64,000 bases of DNA from an uncultured Prevotella sp. (GCA_944319935.1 CALUFM010000005.1:1-64000), one strand, 5' to 3'. Positions 9,389-18,090 are shown, numbered from the stretch's first letter. Numbers and translations: made by a program. The notes: generated from the sequence alone by a model not told the origin.

Positions 9389-12118
9389 ATGAGGAAAAGA
9401 TTCATCTTGGTGTCAGCGTTGTGCGCAATGACCATGTTCAGCTATGCGCAGAAGGTTGACTTCGACATGAGTAACCGCCAACCCAAAGAAGTTACGGAGG
9501 ACGGCTACCAGTCATGGGCTGTAAACCAGGCTCTTGCCGATACCGCAAGAATCGGTATCAACGAGACTGACAGCTTCACTGTCATCATCAACGCCGGGCC
9601 TGAAGGCACGGTTAACCGCATGTTGCGTCCGCAATGGAACAAGGCCCTCGTGACCGACGCGCGCAAGGCGCGCCTCGTGGGCGACGCCGTGGCGGTGCTG
9701 GGTGACGACGGCGACGGCAATACGCCTGAGCTTGTCAGCGAGAGCGCGACCATCAACCTCGTGCTGAAGGAAATGTCTGCCGGCCACCACACCATGCTGG
9801 CTTACATGAACTGCGTAAGGAACAAGCAGGGCGAGACCGCCCCGATAGACGTACTCGTTGACGGCAAGACGGTGCTGACAGGCGTCAAGATGACTTGCGA
9901 CGCCGAGACACCTTCGGCTGCCGGCCAGGCGTATATTGAGTTTGATGTCGCAGAGGGCAAGGATGTGACAATATCATTCGTGTCGAAACCCGAGGCGGGA
10001 GTTGAATACCTTACTACGGGAATTTACCTGAACGGCTTGGTGTTCGACCAGCCCAACCCCAAGACAACCGCGCTCGACCCGACCCCGGCGAACGCCGACC
10101 TGCACTTCAACGCCGACGAAGGTTCTACCGAACTGACGTGGACAGCAGCGGCCATCGCCGTAAAGCACCAAGTGTACATGGGTACGTCGGAGGCCGATAT
10201 GACGCTCTTGGCCGAGACAAGCGAGCCGAAATACAAGGTGGACAACCTTACCACGCACAACACTTACTACTGGCGTGTTGACGAGGTTGACGCCGACGGT
10301 AACACATACCAGGGCGAAACGTGGACATTCCGTCCCCGCCGTGACGCTTTCCCCGGAGCGGAGGGCTACGGCCGTTACGCCATCGGCGGACGCGGCGGCG
10401 TGGTTTACCACGTCACTTCGCTTGAAGACTACGTTGAAGGCACAGACAACCCCATCCCCGGAACATTCCGTTACGGCATCAAGGAGGTGAAAGGCCCGCG
10501 TACAATCATCTTCGACGTTGAGGGAACAATCCAACTGAAGTCGCGCCTGACATGCTCTGACCCGTATGTGACCATAGCCGGACAGACAGCCCCGGGCAAG
10601 GGCATACTCTTCCGCAGTTCGCCGCTCGGCGTGGCAAACGACGGCATCACGCGCTTCGTGCGCTTGCGCCTCGGCTACCACAACGGCGACACCAGCCGCG
10701 GACTTGACGGCATGGGCATGGCCGGAAACAACCACTCAATCATGGACCACTGCTCAGTGGGATGGACCATCGACGAGGCTTTCTCATCACGCAACTCTTG
10801 GAACATCACCCTGCAGCGCACTCTCATCTCTGAGGCGTTGAGCATCGCCGACCACCCGAACTACGGCAAGGGCACCGACCACGGCTATGCTGCCACCATC
10901 GGCGGACAAATCGGTTCTTACCACCACAACCTTCTCGCCCACAACTCAGGCCGCAACTGGAGTATGGGAGGCGGAATGAGCAACGGTGAGTATGCTGGAG
11001 CTAACGACATCTTCAACAACGTATGCTACAACTGGAAGAGCCGCGCTACCGACGGCGGTACGCACGAAGGCCAGTTCGTAGGCAACTATTACAAGATGGG
11101 TCCGTCAACATCGCAGAAGAAGCTGCTCCGCGCCCAGATAGAGGGCACGGCCCAGGGCACGCAGAAGTATTACGTGACGGGCAACATACGCGAGGAACTT
11201 GACGGAACGAAGACCCAAGACAAGTATGGCGACACATACGAGGAGGTTTGGTCAGCCGGACAGGAGAAGTATGACCCCGTGTTCGTTGACGCTCCTTTCT
11301 ATGACTCACAGGCCACTGTGCAGACGGCCGAACTGGCTTACAAGTCTGTACTCTCTGACGTCGGCGCAAACCAGCCGTTCTTCGACGAGCATGACGTGCG
11401 CATGGTGAACGAGACTTTGACCAAGACTACAAGCAAGGTGGGCAGCGTTTCGGGCAACAAGGGTCTTGTTGACCGCGAGACTGACTCTGAAGGCTTTGGC
11501 TACTTCCCCGTAGAGGGACAGAAGCGCGCCGCCGACTATGACACCGACCAGGACGGTATGCCTGACTGGTGGGAAGAGGTGAAGGGAACTAACCCCGACG
11601 TGGCCGACAACAACGAGTGGCAAGACCCATTCGGATACACCAACCTCGAGCAATATCTCAACTGGATTGCAGAGCCTAACTACATCGTGAAACCGGGCGA
11701 GACGCTTAGTGTTGACCTGACCAAGCTGTTCGCTGGATACGACAAGAACCCGTGGTTCACGATTGAAAGCGACACTCCCGACGGATGGGACGTAACCATC
11801 AACGACAACATGTTGGTTGTCATACCGTCAGACAACGCCGTGTCATTGGCAACGCTCAAGGTGTCAGCCAACGATGACGAGGCTGCCAACGACGACCAGA
11901 AGATGACGCGCAACGTCAACCTCTGCGCTTCGTCAACGGCATCAGGAATAGTCAACGTGGCAGCCGACGAGGATGAGTATGTAGTAAGCGAGATTTACTC
12001 TGTTGACGGCACGCTCGTGCAGAAGGGCGGCAACGTAAGCTCACTGCCCAAAGGCGTCTACATCGTAAAGATGAAGAGCGGCGACAAGGTGAAGTCGAAG
12101 AAAGTTGTGAACAAGTAA
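9389..12118 (+). CDS. secreted pectate lyase (PL1-type beta-helix) with fibronectin-like domain and type IX secretion tail
   Basis: Predicted to cleave polygalacturonate by beta-elimination outside the cell. The 909-residue product has a signal peptide (about 1-20), a beta-sandwich region to about 230 and a fibronectin-III-like domain at about 235-315. The parallel beta-helix lyase domain starts at FPGAEGYGRYA (about 325) and carries the TVIAGQTAPGKG-like and DHCSVGW motifs. The last 70 residues end in GVYIVKMKSGDKVKSKKVV, the pattern of a type A T9SS sorting domain. No lyase partners are adjacent. Substrate assignment rests on the beta-helix family. Confidence 0.88.
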   Translation: MRKRFILVSALCAMTMFSYAQKVDFDMSNRQPKEVTEDGYQSWAVNQALADTARIGINETDSFTVIINAGPEGTVNRMLRPQWNKALVTDARKARLVGDAVAVLGDDGDGNTPELVSESATINLVLKEMSAGHHTMLAYMNCVRNKQGETAPIDVLVDGKTVLTGVKMTCDAETPSAAGQAYIEFDVAEGKDVTISFVSKPEAGVEYLTTGIYLNGLVFDQPNPKTTALDPTPANADLHFNADEGSTELTWTAAAIAVKHQVYMGTSEADMTLLAETSEPKYKVDNLTTHNTYYWRVDEVDADGNTYQGETWTFRPRRDAFPGAEGYGRYAIGGRGGVVYHVTSLEDYVEGTDNPIPGTFRYGIKEVKGPRTIIFDVEGTIQLKSRLTCSDPYVTIAGQTAPGKGILFRSSPLGVANDGITRFVRLRLGYHNGDTSRGLDGMGMAGNNHSIMDHCSVGWTIDEAFSSRNSWNITLQRTLISEALSIADHPNYGKGTDHGYAATIGGQIGSYHHNLLAHNSGRNWSMGGGMSNGEYAGANDIFNNVCYNWKSRATDGGTHEGQFVGNYYKMGPSTSQKKLLRAQIEGTAQGTQKYYVTGNIREELDGTKTQDKYGDTYEEVWSAGQEKYDPVFVDAPFYDSQATVQTAELAYKSVLSDVGANQPFFDEHDVRMVNETLTKTTSKVGSVSGNKGLVDRETDSEGFGYFPVEGQKRAADYDTDQDGMPDWWEEVKGTNPDVADNNEWQDPFGYTNLEQYLNWIAEPNYIVKPGETLSVDLTKLFAGYDKNPWFTIESDTPDGWDVTINDNMLVVIPSDNAVSLATLKVSANDDEAANDDQKMTRNVNLCASSTASGIVNVAADEDEYVVSEIYSVDGTLVQKGGNVSSLPKGVYIVKMKSGDKVKSKKVVNK

Positions 12119-12140
12119 TTTCAGCAACGCTTCTTTATGG

Positions 12141-12172
12141 AAATGGCGCGCCGCTGACGGCGCGCCATTTTT
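12141..12172 (+). terminator. terminator of the pectate lyase gene
   Basis: AAATGGCGCGCC pairs with GGCGCGCCATTT around GCTGAC and is followed by more T. It starts 23 bases after the stop codon. Confidence 0.85.
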
Positions 12173-12173
12173 C

Positions 12174-12254
12174 AATATGCGGCATATCGCAATGCGGTTT
12201 GCCGCATATTGCATTGTAAAAGGCGGCTTTTTGCGCATCAAAAAGCCGCCTTTT
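12174..12254. repeat. pair of palindromic repeat hairpins
   Basis: The first hairpin has 11-base arms AATATGCGGCA/TGCCGCATATT (12174-12210). The second has perfect 16-base arms AAAAGGCGGCTTTTTG/CAAAAAGCCGCCTTTT around CGCAT (12218-12254). Both sit between convergent genes and share the GCGGC core of the dispersed palindromic family. Confidence 0.8.
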
Positions 12255-12293
12255 GTAAAGTGTTGAGTGTCAGGGTGCAGGGTGTAGCGTTAC

Positions 12294-13625
12294 TTATGAC
12301 AAACCGGAACTTATCGTTAGTTCATTATCTCCGTCAATAGCCGTGCTTTCTTCGTCTGTCTTTTTGTTCAACATTATTTGGAAATCGTTTGTTCCGTCTT
12401 TGCCTTTCAATATGAAATAATCTCCTGCCACTTCTCCTTTCATGTGTATCTTGCCGCCAATCCTTACGTTCTTGTATACGCAGTTGCGTATCTGTTGGCC
12501 TTTGCGTTGGAACGATATTTCTATCGGCCACGAATCATTTACGTCGGGGTCGCTCATTGTTCCAGCGAATTTCACGTTGACCCACTTGTCTTCTGGCATG
12601 ATTTTGTTGACCTTCCTCTTGAAGGTTTCAGACAAGACGTTGTCCATCTCATAGTAGTCCAATGGGAAATAGTAGTCATAATGGATGGGAGAAAAACAGG
12701 CAAACGTGATTCCGTTAGGTGAAATTTCGAACCAATTGCTCGATGGAGTAATGCCATCCCAATAGTCACTTAAAAAGTTATACATCGCCTTCTCGCTTGT
12801 CGCAATGTCCGCAAAGGTCAAGTCGCGCCCAAGTTCGTTGTCATAATACATGTCACCCGTTATTTGCGTGGACGCACCGGCAAACTCTCCTGGCTCACCT
12901 ACGCCCCAATCAACGAACAAGTATATGCCGAAAACATGCCAATCGCCCAACTTCCCTTTGTATTCAACGGTGAATTTCCCCTCATCTGCGTCTTTCTCGT
13001 CAAGTTCTTTTGCAAAGTTCTTTATGCAGGTGTTGATGTCATTGGTCTTGTAATTCGACACCCTGCTGATAATGCAACGCTGCAACTGCTCGATGTCATC
13101 CACCCCTTCCAATGCCAAAGGCCATTGGATGTCAACGTCCAAGCGTCCTTTTACTTCCTTGATGTGCTTGAAGTCGTTGGCCGGTTCGTCGTCAAAGGCA
13201 TAGCCCGTGGTGTCGATGTATGACGTGTCTGTGCCCAATGAGTCAGCTCCGTATGCGCCAGACGCCCCGCCGCTGCCGCATTGCCTTACGCCGAAGATGA
13301 CGGCTGCTACTGCAACCACCGCTATCGCGACGATAGTGACGATGCCCTTCGTGGAACTCCAGAACGGCTCTTTCTCGTTGATGTATGCGTTGTAGTCAAC
13401 GTCCTGTTCGCTTTCGGCTGCCGCGTTTGTGGCCGGCGTAGGCGGCACGGGTGGTGCAGTAGGTGGCTGTGGGGGTGCTGCCGGTGTTTCGTTTGGCTTG
13501 TTCTTGCCAAGTATTTCAGCCTTTTCGGCCTCCATTTCTTCCTTGTTCAGGATGCCGGCCTCATAGAGTTGCTGCAAGTCTTTCAGCCTCTCGATGGTCG
13601 GTTTGTTCTTGTCTGTTATGCTCAT
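12294..13625 (-). CDS. SHOCT-domain membrane-anchored protein with C-terminal extracytoplasmic domain
   Basis: Function unknown. The 443-residue protein opens with a SHOCT-like motif (about 10-42: LKDLQQLYEAGILNKEEMEA). A proline-rich linker (about 45-75) and one transmembrane helix (about 90-112) follow. A large soluble domain of about 300 residues is predicted outside the cytoplasm. Part of that domain (SDYWDGITPSSNWFEIS) recalls DUF3298/RsiV-type domains, but the match is weak. It lies seven bases after a TM2/SHOCT gene and is probably cotranscribed. The adjacent SHOCT motifs suggest the two proteins work together. Confidence 0.75.
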   Translation of the reverse strand: MSITDKNKPTIERLKDLQQLYEAGILNKEEMEAEKAEILGKNKPNETPAAPPQPPTAPPVPPTPATNAAAESEQDVDYNAYINEKEPFWSSTKGIVTIVAIAVVAVAAVIFGVRQCGSGGASGAYGADSLGTDTSYIDTTGYAFDDEPANDFKHIKEVKGRLDVDIQWPLALEGVDDIEQLQRCIISRVSNYKTNDINTCIKNFAKELDEKDADEGKFTVEYKGKLGDWHVFGIYLFVDWGVGEPGEFAGASTQITGDMYYDNELGRDLTFADIATSEKAMYNFLSDYWDGITPSSNWFEISPNGITFACFSPIHYDYYFPLDYYEMDNVLSETFKRKVNKIMPEDKWVNVKFAGTMSDPDVNDSWPIEISFQRKGQQIRNCVYKNVRIGGKIHMKGEVAGDYFILKGKDGTNDFQIMLNKKTDEESTAIDGDNELTISSGLS

Positions 13626-13631
13626 GTCGGT

Positions 13632-14171
13632 TTATGAATTTAAGATTTTCTGTTTTTCCGTGTCAAATTCCTCTTGGGTAAGTATGCCGCCGTCAAGGAG
13701 TTGCTTCAGTTCCAACAGTTGTTCGGTCTTGCTTTTGCCCTGTCCGGCGTTGCCGGCCGGCGTCTGCTGTTGGGGGTGTGGTGCTTCTTGCTGTTGTGGT
13801 TGCTGTGGCGCGGCGTATTGTTGCTGCTGGTAATATTGCGTATAAGGTGAAACTCCGTCGTTGTATTCGTCGTCAAATGCCTCTTGGTCCTTGCAAAGCA
13901 GCACTATGCCTTCGATGAATCCGATTAGGCATAAGAGCAAAGAGAGCAGCAATGCGGGAGTTCCAGCCAGCGTGCTGAGTATCAGCGTGGGGTCGATGAA
14001 CACGAAGAAGGGGCTGAGAACCATGCCCGCGATGCACAACAACTGCAAGACAAGGTAGACGAAACCGCTGCCCGTCTTGCCCAAATAAAAACGGTGGATG
14101 CCTAAGCCTCCCAAGAATATGGCGAGGATGGAAGTGAACCATGCCCGCCATGGAAGCCCTGCCGCCGACAA
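13632..14171 (-). CDS. TM2-domain protein with C-terminal SHOCT motif, 5' end uncertain
   Basis: A TM2 domain is clear (FLGGLGIHRFYLGKTGSG at about 20-37, then a second helix). More hydrophobic segments follow to about 95, then a glutamine/proline-rich linker and a SHOCT motif at the C-terminus (LLELKQLLDGGILTQEEFD). The only in-frame start is a TTG at 14171 directly after a TGA, which cuts into the expected N-terminus. A different frame upstream encodes hydrophobic sequence starting MLGLLRENKPTM at 14241 and running to about 14160. A frameshift near 14160 would join them. The gene may therefore be broken or the assembly may contain an error. Function unknown. Confidence 0.6.
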   Translation of the reverse strand: MSAAGLPWRAWFTSILAIFLGGLGIHRFYLGKTGSGFVYLVLQLLCIAGMVLSPFFVFIDPTLILSTLAGTPALLLSLLLCLIGFIEGIVLLCKDQEAFDDEYNDGVSPYTQYYQQQQYAAPQQPQQQEAPHPQQQTPAGNAGQGKSKTEQLLELKQLLDGGILTQEEFDTEKQKILNS

Positions 14172-14277
14172 TCAGTGCCGCCGCGAGCAAGGCCAGGCAG
14201 GTTATCATCGTAGGCTTGTTCTCCCTGAGCAATCCCAACATGTAAACTGCGTAAGCGGCAAGCCCCGCAACGGCGCA

Positions 14278-14649
14278 CTACAAGGCCGTGGCGACGCAGC
14301 GTGACACATTGCGTATCATGAGGAGGTCGCTTTCCCGGAACTCGGCAGTGGGCATGCCCAAGTCCATGTCGTACTGTTCCGCCGTGCTGAACACGTCGCC
14401 CAGGATGGGGTCTGCGCCGAAAGCGGAAATCCAGAAAGCAGGATGCCGCATGTCGTCAAGCGTGTCAATGGCGAACTGCCACACGCAAGCGATGGCGAAC
14501 ATCACGGCGATTAGCGACAAAAACGTCTTCGGCACTCCCGTAGGCAACGGCGTTTGCCTGTAGAGCCGATGCCCTGACACGGTGTTGTTTGAAACGATGA
14601 TTGCCGAAATAAGTATTGCGAAAGTCAGTATTAAAGCGAGTATTGCCAT
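14278..14649 (-). CDS. small membrane protein, possibly truncated by an in-frame TAG
   Basis: The 123-residue product has an N-terminal transmembrane helix (about 3-22), a second at about 42-58, and a soluble stretch to the end. Function unknown. After the TAG at 14278-14280 the same frame stays open as CAVAGLAAYAVYMLGLLRE and further hydrophobic sequence for about 40 codons. This looks like more of the same protein. The reading frame is also open upstream of the ATG except for one TAA at 14665. The locus may be a decaying gene, or the stop may be a sequence error. It is upstream of, and in the same orientation as, the TM2 gene. Confidence 0.5.
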   Translation of the reverse strand: MAILALILTFAILISAIIVSNNTVSGHRLYRQTPLPTGVPKTFLSLIAVMFAIACVWQFAIDTLDDMRHPAFWISAFGADPILGDVFSTAEQYDMDLGMPTAEFRESDLLMIRNVSRCVATAL

Positions 14650-15290
14650 AGGCGTTGCTGTGTTTTAGGTGTTATTTGGGGCTTGTATGCATCCATGTTG
14701 CCCGTGAGACTTGTGGACACAAAACCCCAACTGAAGGTCGTAAGGATTGGGAATGTATGATTTGTTGTTCTTCATGACGTTGCCTCCTAATGTTTTTCAT
14801 GCCCGCAAGTCCTTTGGGCGAGCGGTGCTTTTGTGTTGTGGAAGTTGTGTTTTAGGACTGTCCCGTCCGTCAATATGCGGTTTTTTAGGGCTTGCGTCCG
14901 CAGTCAATGGATGCTTGTCGGTGCGCTGCATGTATGCTCGCAGGCTGCCTCGTGCGTCTTGCCCTTATGCAAATATACGTTTTTTGCATGAAAATGACAC
15001 ACTTTTTAAAGGAATATTTGTGTTGTAACAGTTGTTTCCTATGAAAACACTCATTAATTTTCATCAGTGCAAAATATAATCGACGCATTTTGAGGCATTG
15101 GCTGACAGTATAAATGCATGCTCTAACGGATGCGCTGAGGACGTGGGAGCGGAGATGCTGTGTTGGCTGGTTGCGGACAAGTTGAATGTAGTTTTTCGCC
15201 AGTTTGCGGCTATGCCGCCACGTGAAGAGCCGTGCCGGCGTTACGTTTTCGTAACTGCCTGGCAGTCAGCCTGTAACGAGCCGTGTTGTA

Positions 15291-15325
15291 AAAGGTGGCC
15301 TTTTGCGCCTCAAAAGGCCACCTTT
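15291..15325. repeat. palindromic repeat copy
   Basis: AAAGGTGGCCTTTTG and CAAAAGGCCACCTTT are exact reverse complements around CGCCT. It belongs to the dispersed palindromic family and is not next to a gene end. Confidence 0.75.
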
Positions 15326-15513
15326 CAGACTCTGAAAAGCGGCCTTTCAGGTTGCGATATGCCGTCTTTTATGTTGTGGCCGATGCTGGCTGCGCTTTGC
15401 GCTGGCAGTGCTTGCCGATGGGGCGGTCATGGTCGTAGGCCTGTGGAAATGCGCGCCAGAATGAGAAAAAGACGTTTATTAACATTAAAAGTAGAAAAAA
15501 ACAGGCGTAAAAG

Positions 15514-15545
15514 TTTGGTCATGTCGTGATAAGTATGTACTTTTG
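15514..15545 (+). promoter_or_regulatory. promoter of tRNA-Pro
   Basis: TTTG at 15514-15517 and TACTTTTG at 15538-15545 are 20 bases apart, followed by CAGTCGC. The mature tRNA begins 18 bases downstream. Confidence 0.85.
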
Positions 15546-15562
15546 CAGTCGCTTAACGGTAG

Positions 15563-15639
15563 CGGGATGTAGCGCAGTTGGTTAGCGCACGCGTCTGGGG
15601 GGCGTGAGGTCGCTGGTTCGAGTCCAGTCATCCCGACCA
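15563..15639 (+). tRNA. tRNA-Pro (anticodon GGG)
   Basis: A 77-base cloverleaf. The acceptor stem is CGGGATG/CATCCCG and the D arm is GCGC-loop-GCGC. The anticodon loop CTGGGGG gives GGG, and the T arm holds GGTTCGAGTCC. The 3' end is ACCA, so CCA is encoded. G37 after the anticodon is typical of proline tRNAs. It has its own promoter and terminator. Confidence 0.95.
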
Positions 15640-15643
15640 AGGC

Positions 15644-15689
15644 AAGAGGTTGGATTTCGGCATTCAAGCTGTTTCCAACCTCTTTTTTT
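15644..15689 (+). terminator. terminator of tRNA-Pro
   Basis: AAGAGGTTGGA pairs with TCCAACCTCTT around a 19-base loop, and the 3' arm runs into TTTTTTTG. Confidence 0.8.
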
Positions 15690-15769
15690 GTTTGTTTCCG
15701 TATAATGAAAAAACGTATAAAAGATACGAATATGGGTTTAAAAGTTGCCTTATATTGAAACTTTTTGCG

Positions 15770-15777
15770 TATATTTG
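15770..15777 (+). promoter_or_regulatory. -7 box very close to the higB start codon
   Basis: TATATTTG ends four bases before the ATG at 15782. With initiation 5-8 bases past the box, the transcript would begin at or near the start codon. Confidence 0.6.
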
Positions 15778-15781
15778 CACT

Positions 15782-16123
15782 ATGAAGAGGAAGATAATAA
15801 CTTACGGTGGCTATTTTGAAAGGTTTATATCTACCTTGACGGACAAGGAACTGAAGAAATTAGACTATGTCATCTCGCTGCTTGAGTATGAGGACAGGTT
15901 GCCGGTCAAGTTCATTAAATACCTGCGTGATGGCCTTTATGAGTTGCGTATGGAATACAACGGCAATATCTACCGTGTATTTTTCATCTTTGATGAAGGT
16001 CAAATAGTGGTGTTGTTCAATGGTTTTCAGAAAAAGACACAGAAGACACCTCAATCAGAAATAGAAAAAGCATTAAAAATAAAGGAGGCATATTATGGAG
16101 ACAAACAATCATCAAGTGAATGA
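15782..16123 (+). CDS. higB: RelE/HigB-type toxin (phage Gp49-like family)
   Basis: Probable ribosome-dependent mRNA interferase of a type II toxin-antitoxin pair. The start at 15782 gives a 113-residue basic protein beginning MKRKIITYGGYFERF. The family pattern is visible: LPVKFIKYLRDGLYELRMEYNGN, then YRVFFIFDEGQIVVLFNGFQKKTQKTP. The antitoxin gene overlaps its 3' end by 29 bases in another frame, in the toxin-first order of HigBA. Base composition is lower in G+C than neighbours, and it sits directly after a tRNA gene; both fit acquisition by transfer. An upstream in-frame methionine is inside the tRNA terminator region and is rejected. Confidence 0.88.
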   Translation: MKRKIITYGGYFERFISTLTDKELKKLDYVISLLEYEDRLPVKFIKYLRDGLYELRMEYNGNIYRVFFIFDEGQIVVLFNGFQKKTQKTPQSEIEKALKIKEAYYGDKQSSSE

Positions 16124-16400
16124 TTATAGTGCCGTTCTTGAGCAGAAATACGGCAGGGAAGGCACTCCTGAACGTGCGAAATTTGACGAAGAGGCATACG
16201 AGTTTTATACGTCACAGATACTGCTTAATGCACGGAAGGAGGCAAAGGTTACGCAGTCAGAACTTGCGAAACGCATAAATGTGACAAAGTCGTATATATC
16301 AAGGATTGAGAAAGGTGTGATAACTCCAAGCGTAGCCACGTTTTATCGGATAATGAATGCCTTGGGAATGAGAGTCGAGGTAGTGCGCCCTATTGTTTGA
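16095..16400 (+). CDS. higA: HigA-type antitoxin with Xre helix-turn-helix
   Basis: DNA-binding antitoxin paired with the upstream toxin. The 101-residue protein has a C-terminal Xre/Cro helix-turn-helix at about 42-92 (RKEAKVTQSELAKRINVTKS, then YISRIEKG and MNALGMRVEV). The N-terminal region (RAKFDEEAYEFYTSQ) would wrap the toxin. It overlaps the toxin gene by 29 bases. Autoregulation through the upstream promoter is expected from the family; no palindromic operator is obvious. Confidence 0.88.
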   Translation: METNNHQVNDYSAVLEQKYGREGTPERAKFDEEAYEFYTSQILLNARKEAKVTQSELAKRINVTKSYISRIEKGVITPSVATFYRIMNALGMRVEVVRPIV

Positions 16401-16420
16401 CATTCCTTATTTGTTTGAAC

Positions 16421-16467
16421 AAAAAACGCCGTGCAGCGTCTGTCGATGATGCCGCACGGCGTTTTTT
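16421..16467. terminator. terminator after higA, also facing the hydrolase gene
   Basis: AAAAAACGCCGTGC pairs with GCACGGCGTTTTTT around 19 bases. The A-run and T-run allow termination on both strands between convergent genes. Confidence 0.85.
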
Positions 16468-16535
16468 GTATTCTTGCTGACTGTCAAGGATTAGTGGTTC
16501 GCATGTCATAAGCATTGCAAATGATGCCGTATGCG

Positions 16536-17906
16536 TTATTGCCGTATGGCCTTTTTAATCCAGTCGGCGATGTCTTGCATCACTTCGGGCGACATTGTTT
16601 CCTCTATTTGGGCGTATTCGGTTGGCAGGCCTGTCGTGCAGTGCTGGAAAAGATGGTTCAGTTCGTGGTATTCTTTTATGAGGTTGAGGCTGTTTGGGGG
16701 CAACAGGCGGCGTATGGCCGTGAGGTTGCCGGCGGCTGCCACCTGGGCGTCCTTGCTTCCGTTGATGGCCATCACGGGGCACTTCACTGAGCGGATGTCG
16801 GCCGACGGGTCGTAGGATATGAAGTATTTGAACCATGGCGTGCATTGCTGGATTACGGCTTTAAGGTTCTGCATGATTGGTTCGGGCAGGTTTGCGCCCG
16901 TCTGTTGGGCGGCTACATGCACGGCTATGTCGGGCCACTTCAAGGCACTTCCGTCCTTGATGCCGTCGAGTATGCGGCCAAGAGCCTTGCAGTAAGCGTC
17001 GGCAAACTGTTGGGGCACGCCCGCGCCTACCAACATCATGCGGTTTTGTTCGAGCAGTATGCTGTCTCCACGCACGCCCGGCCCAGCCATGCTGACGATG
17101 AAGTCGGCCTTGCCTTGTGCTCCGAGCATGAACGCTATGGTGCCTCCTTCGCTGTGGCCAAGCACTCCCACGCTGCCGAACTTGCCCGTGTGGCGTGCGA
17201 AGTCGATGGCTGCCAGCGCGTCTTTCATGTTGTTTTCAGTCGTTGCATTGGCCGCGTCGCCCGTAGACTTGCCCGTGCCGCGGTCGTCATAGCGAAGCGA
17301 GGCGATGCCGTTACGCGCCAGGAAGTCGGCCAAGACGAGGAAAGGCTTGTGGTCGAACACTTCTTCGTCGCGGTTCTGTTGCCCGCTGCCAGTTACCATT
17401 ATGACTACGGGCACAGTCTTTTTCTTCATCTTTTCATAGTCTGCGGGGTAGGTAAGCGTGCCGCTCAGGGTGGCGTTGTCGGCAGTGTTGGTGAACTTCA
17501 CTTCTTCGGTCGTGTATGGATAAGGTGCTTTCGGCGTCTGCGGGCGGTTGCGTTCCACCTTGCCCGGCTTCAGGTCTAACGGGAACGGCATGCTGCCTTG
17601 GCTGAAAGTGCCCTTCAACTGTCCGTTGGCCAGCTCGCCTTCATACGATGCCATGATGGCTGGGACGTTGATTTTCACATTGACGCCGTCGCTGACGGTT
17701 ATCTCCGCAGGTATGCCCTTCGCGCCTTGGTCGGGGCTGTCGAGTGTGCAGGCGAGCTTGCCGCCGTCGGTCTTTGTTATGTTGAATACGAGGTTGAGCT
17801 GCGTCCCCATAACGTTGAGCTTGCCCGTCCAACTGCCTTCGATGGTCTGCGCCGATGCCAAGACGGCGGCAAAGAGTGTGATTAGGAATAAGATTGCTTT
17901 CTTCAT
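16536..17906 (-). CDS. exported alpha/beta hydrolase (acyl-peptidase/esterase-like)
   Basis: The 456-residue exported protein begins with a signal peptide (MKKAILFLITLFAAVLASAQ). An N-terminal beta-rich domain (about 22-115, GSWTGKLNVMG) precedes an alpha/beta hydrolase domain. The nucleophile elbow is GHSEGG near 245-250, a dynamic loop RYDDRGTGKSTG is near 205, and a late HELNHLF supplies the probable histidine. This architecture is common in Bacteroidetes and annotated as esterase, lipase or dipeptidyl peptidase-like. Substrate unknown. It is transcribed alone. Confidence 0.82.
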   Translation of the reverse strand: MKKAILFLITLFAAVLASAQTIEGSWTGKLNVMGTQLNLVFNITKTDGGKLACTLDSPDQGAKGIPAEITVSDGVNVKINVPAIMASYEGELANGQLKGTFSQGSMPFPLDLKPGKVERNRPQTPKAPYPYTTEEVKFTNTADNATLSGTLTYPADYEKMKKKTVPVVIMVTGSGQQNRDEEVFDHKPFLVLADFLARNGIASLRYDDRGTGKSTGDAANATTENNMKDALAAIDFARHTGKFGSVGVLGHSEGGTIAFMLGAQGKADFIVSMAGPGVRGDSILLEQNRMMLVGAGVPQQFADAYCKALGRILDGIKDGSALKWPDIAVHVAAQQTGANLPEPIMQNLKAVIQQCTPWFKYFISYDPSADIRSVKCPVMAINGSKDAQVAAAGNLTAIRRLLPPNSLNLIKEYHELNHLFQHCTTGLPTEYAQIEETMSPEVMQDIADWIKKAIRQ

Positions 17907-18011
17907 GGCTTGTCTGTATTTTGTTGATTTTTGGCAAAGTTACGAAAAAACGGCCATTATGGCGTTGCGGAATGTCGTTTTTTACCTGTTTTGTGGTGGT
18001 TGGTTGCAAAT

Positions 18012-18053
18012 AAAAAAGCATCCCCGGCAAACGTTTCCACGCGCCAGGGATGC
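18012..18053 (-). terminator. terminator of the DUF4840-like lipoprotein gene
   Basis: Read on the minus strand, GGCATCCC-type arms (GCATCCC/GGGATGC) enclose a 22-base loop and are followed by a run of T. It lies 38 bases past the stop codon of the gene at 18091. Confidence 0.7.
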
Positions 18054-18090
18054 CCGATATGAAGTGTAAGTTGTCTTAATGTCGTGTCCT

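Larger units (their letters stand above)
14650..15562. other. long intergenic region before tRNA-Pro
   Basis: No convincing gene. On the minus strand a 36-codon ORF at 14665-14775 (start MKNNKSYIPNPYDLQ) reads like coding sequence. It vaguely recalls the start of RyR-domain proteins and may be a remnant. A palindromic repeat with perfect 15-base arms lies at 15291-15325, with degenerate modules after it. The tRNA promoter is at 15514-15545. The plus-strand ORFs here have no protein-like composition. Confidence 0.5.

Noticed and set aside
14747..15028. 93-codon plus-strand ORF
   Set aside because: No homology signal, no promoter, and it overlaps the more protein-like minus-strand remnant at 14665-14775.
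15098..15529. 143-codon ORF before tRNA-Pro
   Set aside because: Runs through a palindromic repeat and into the tRNA promoter; cysteine-rich composition unlike a real protein.
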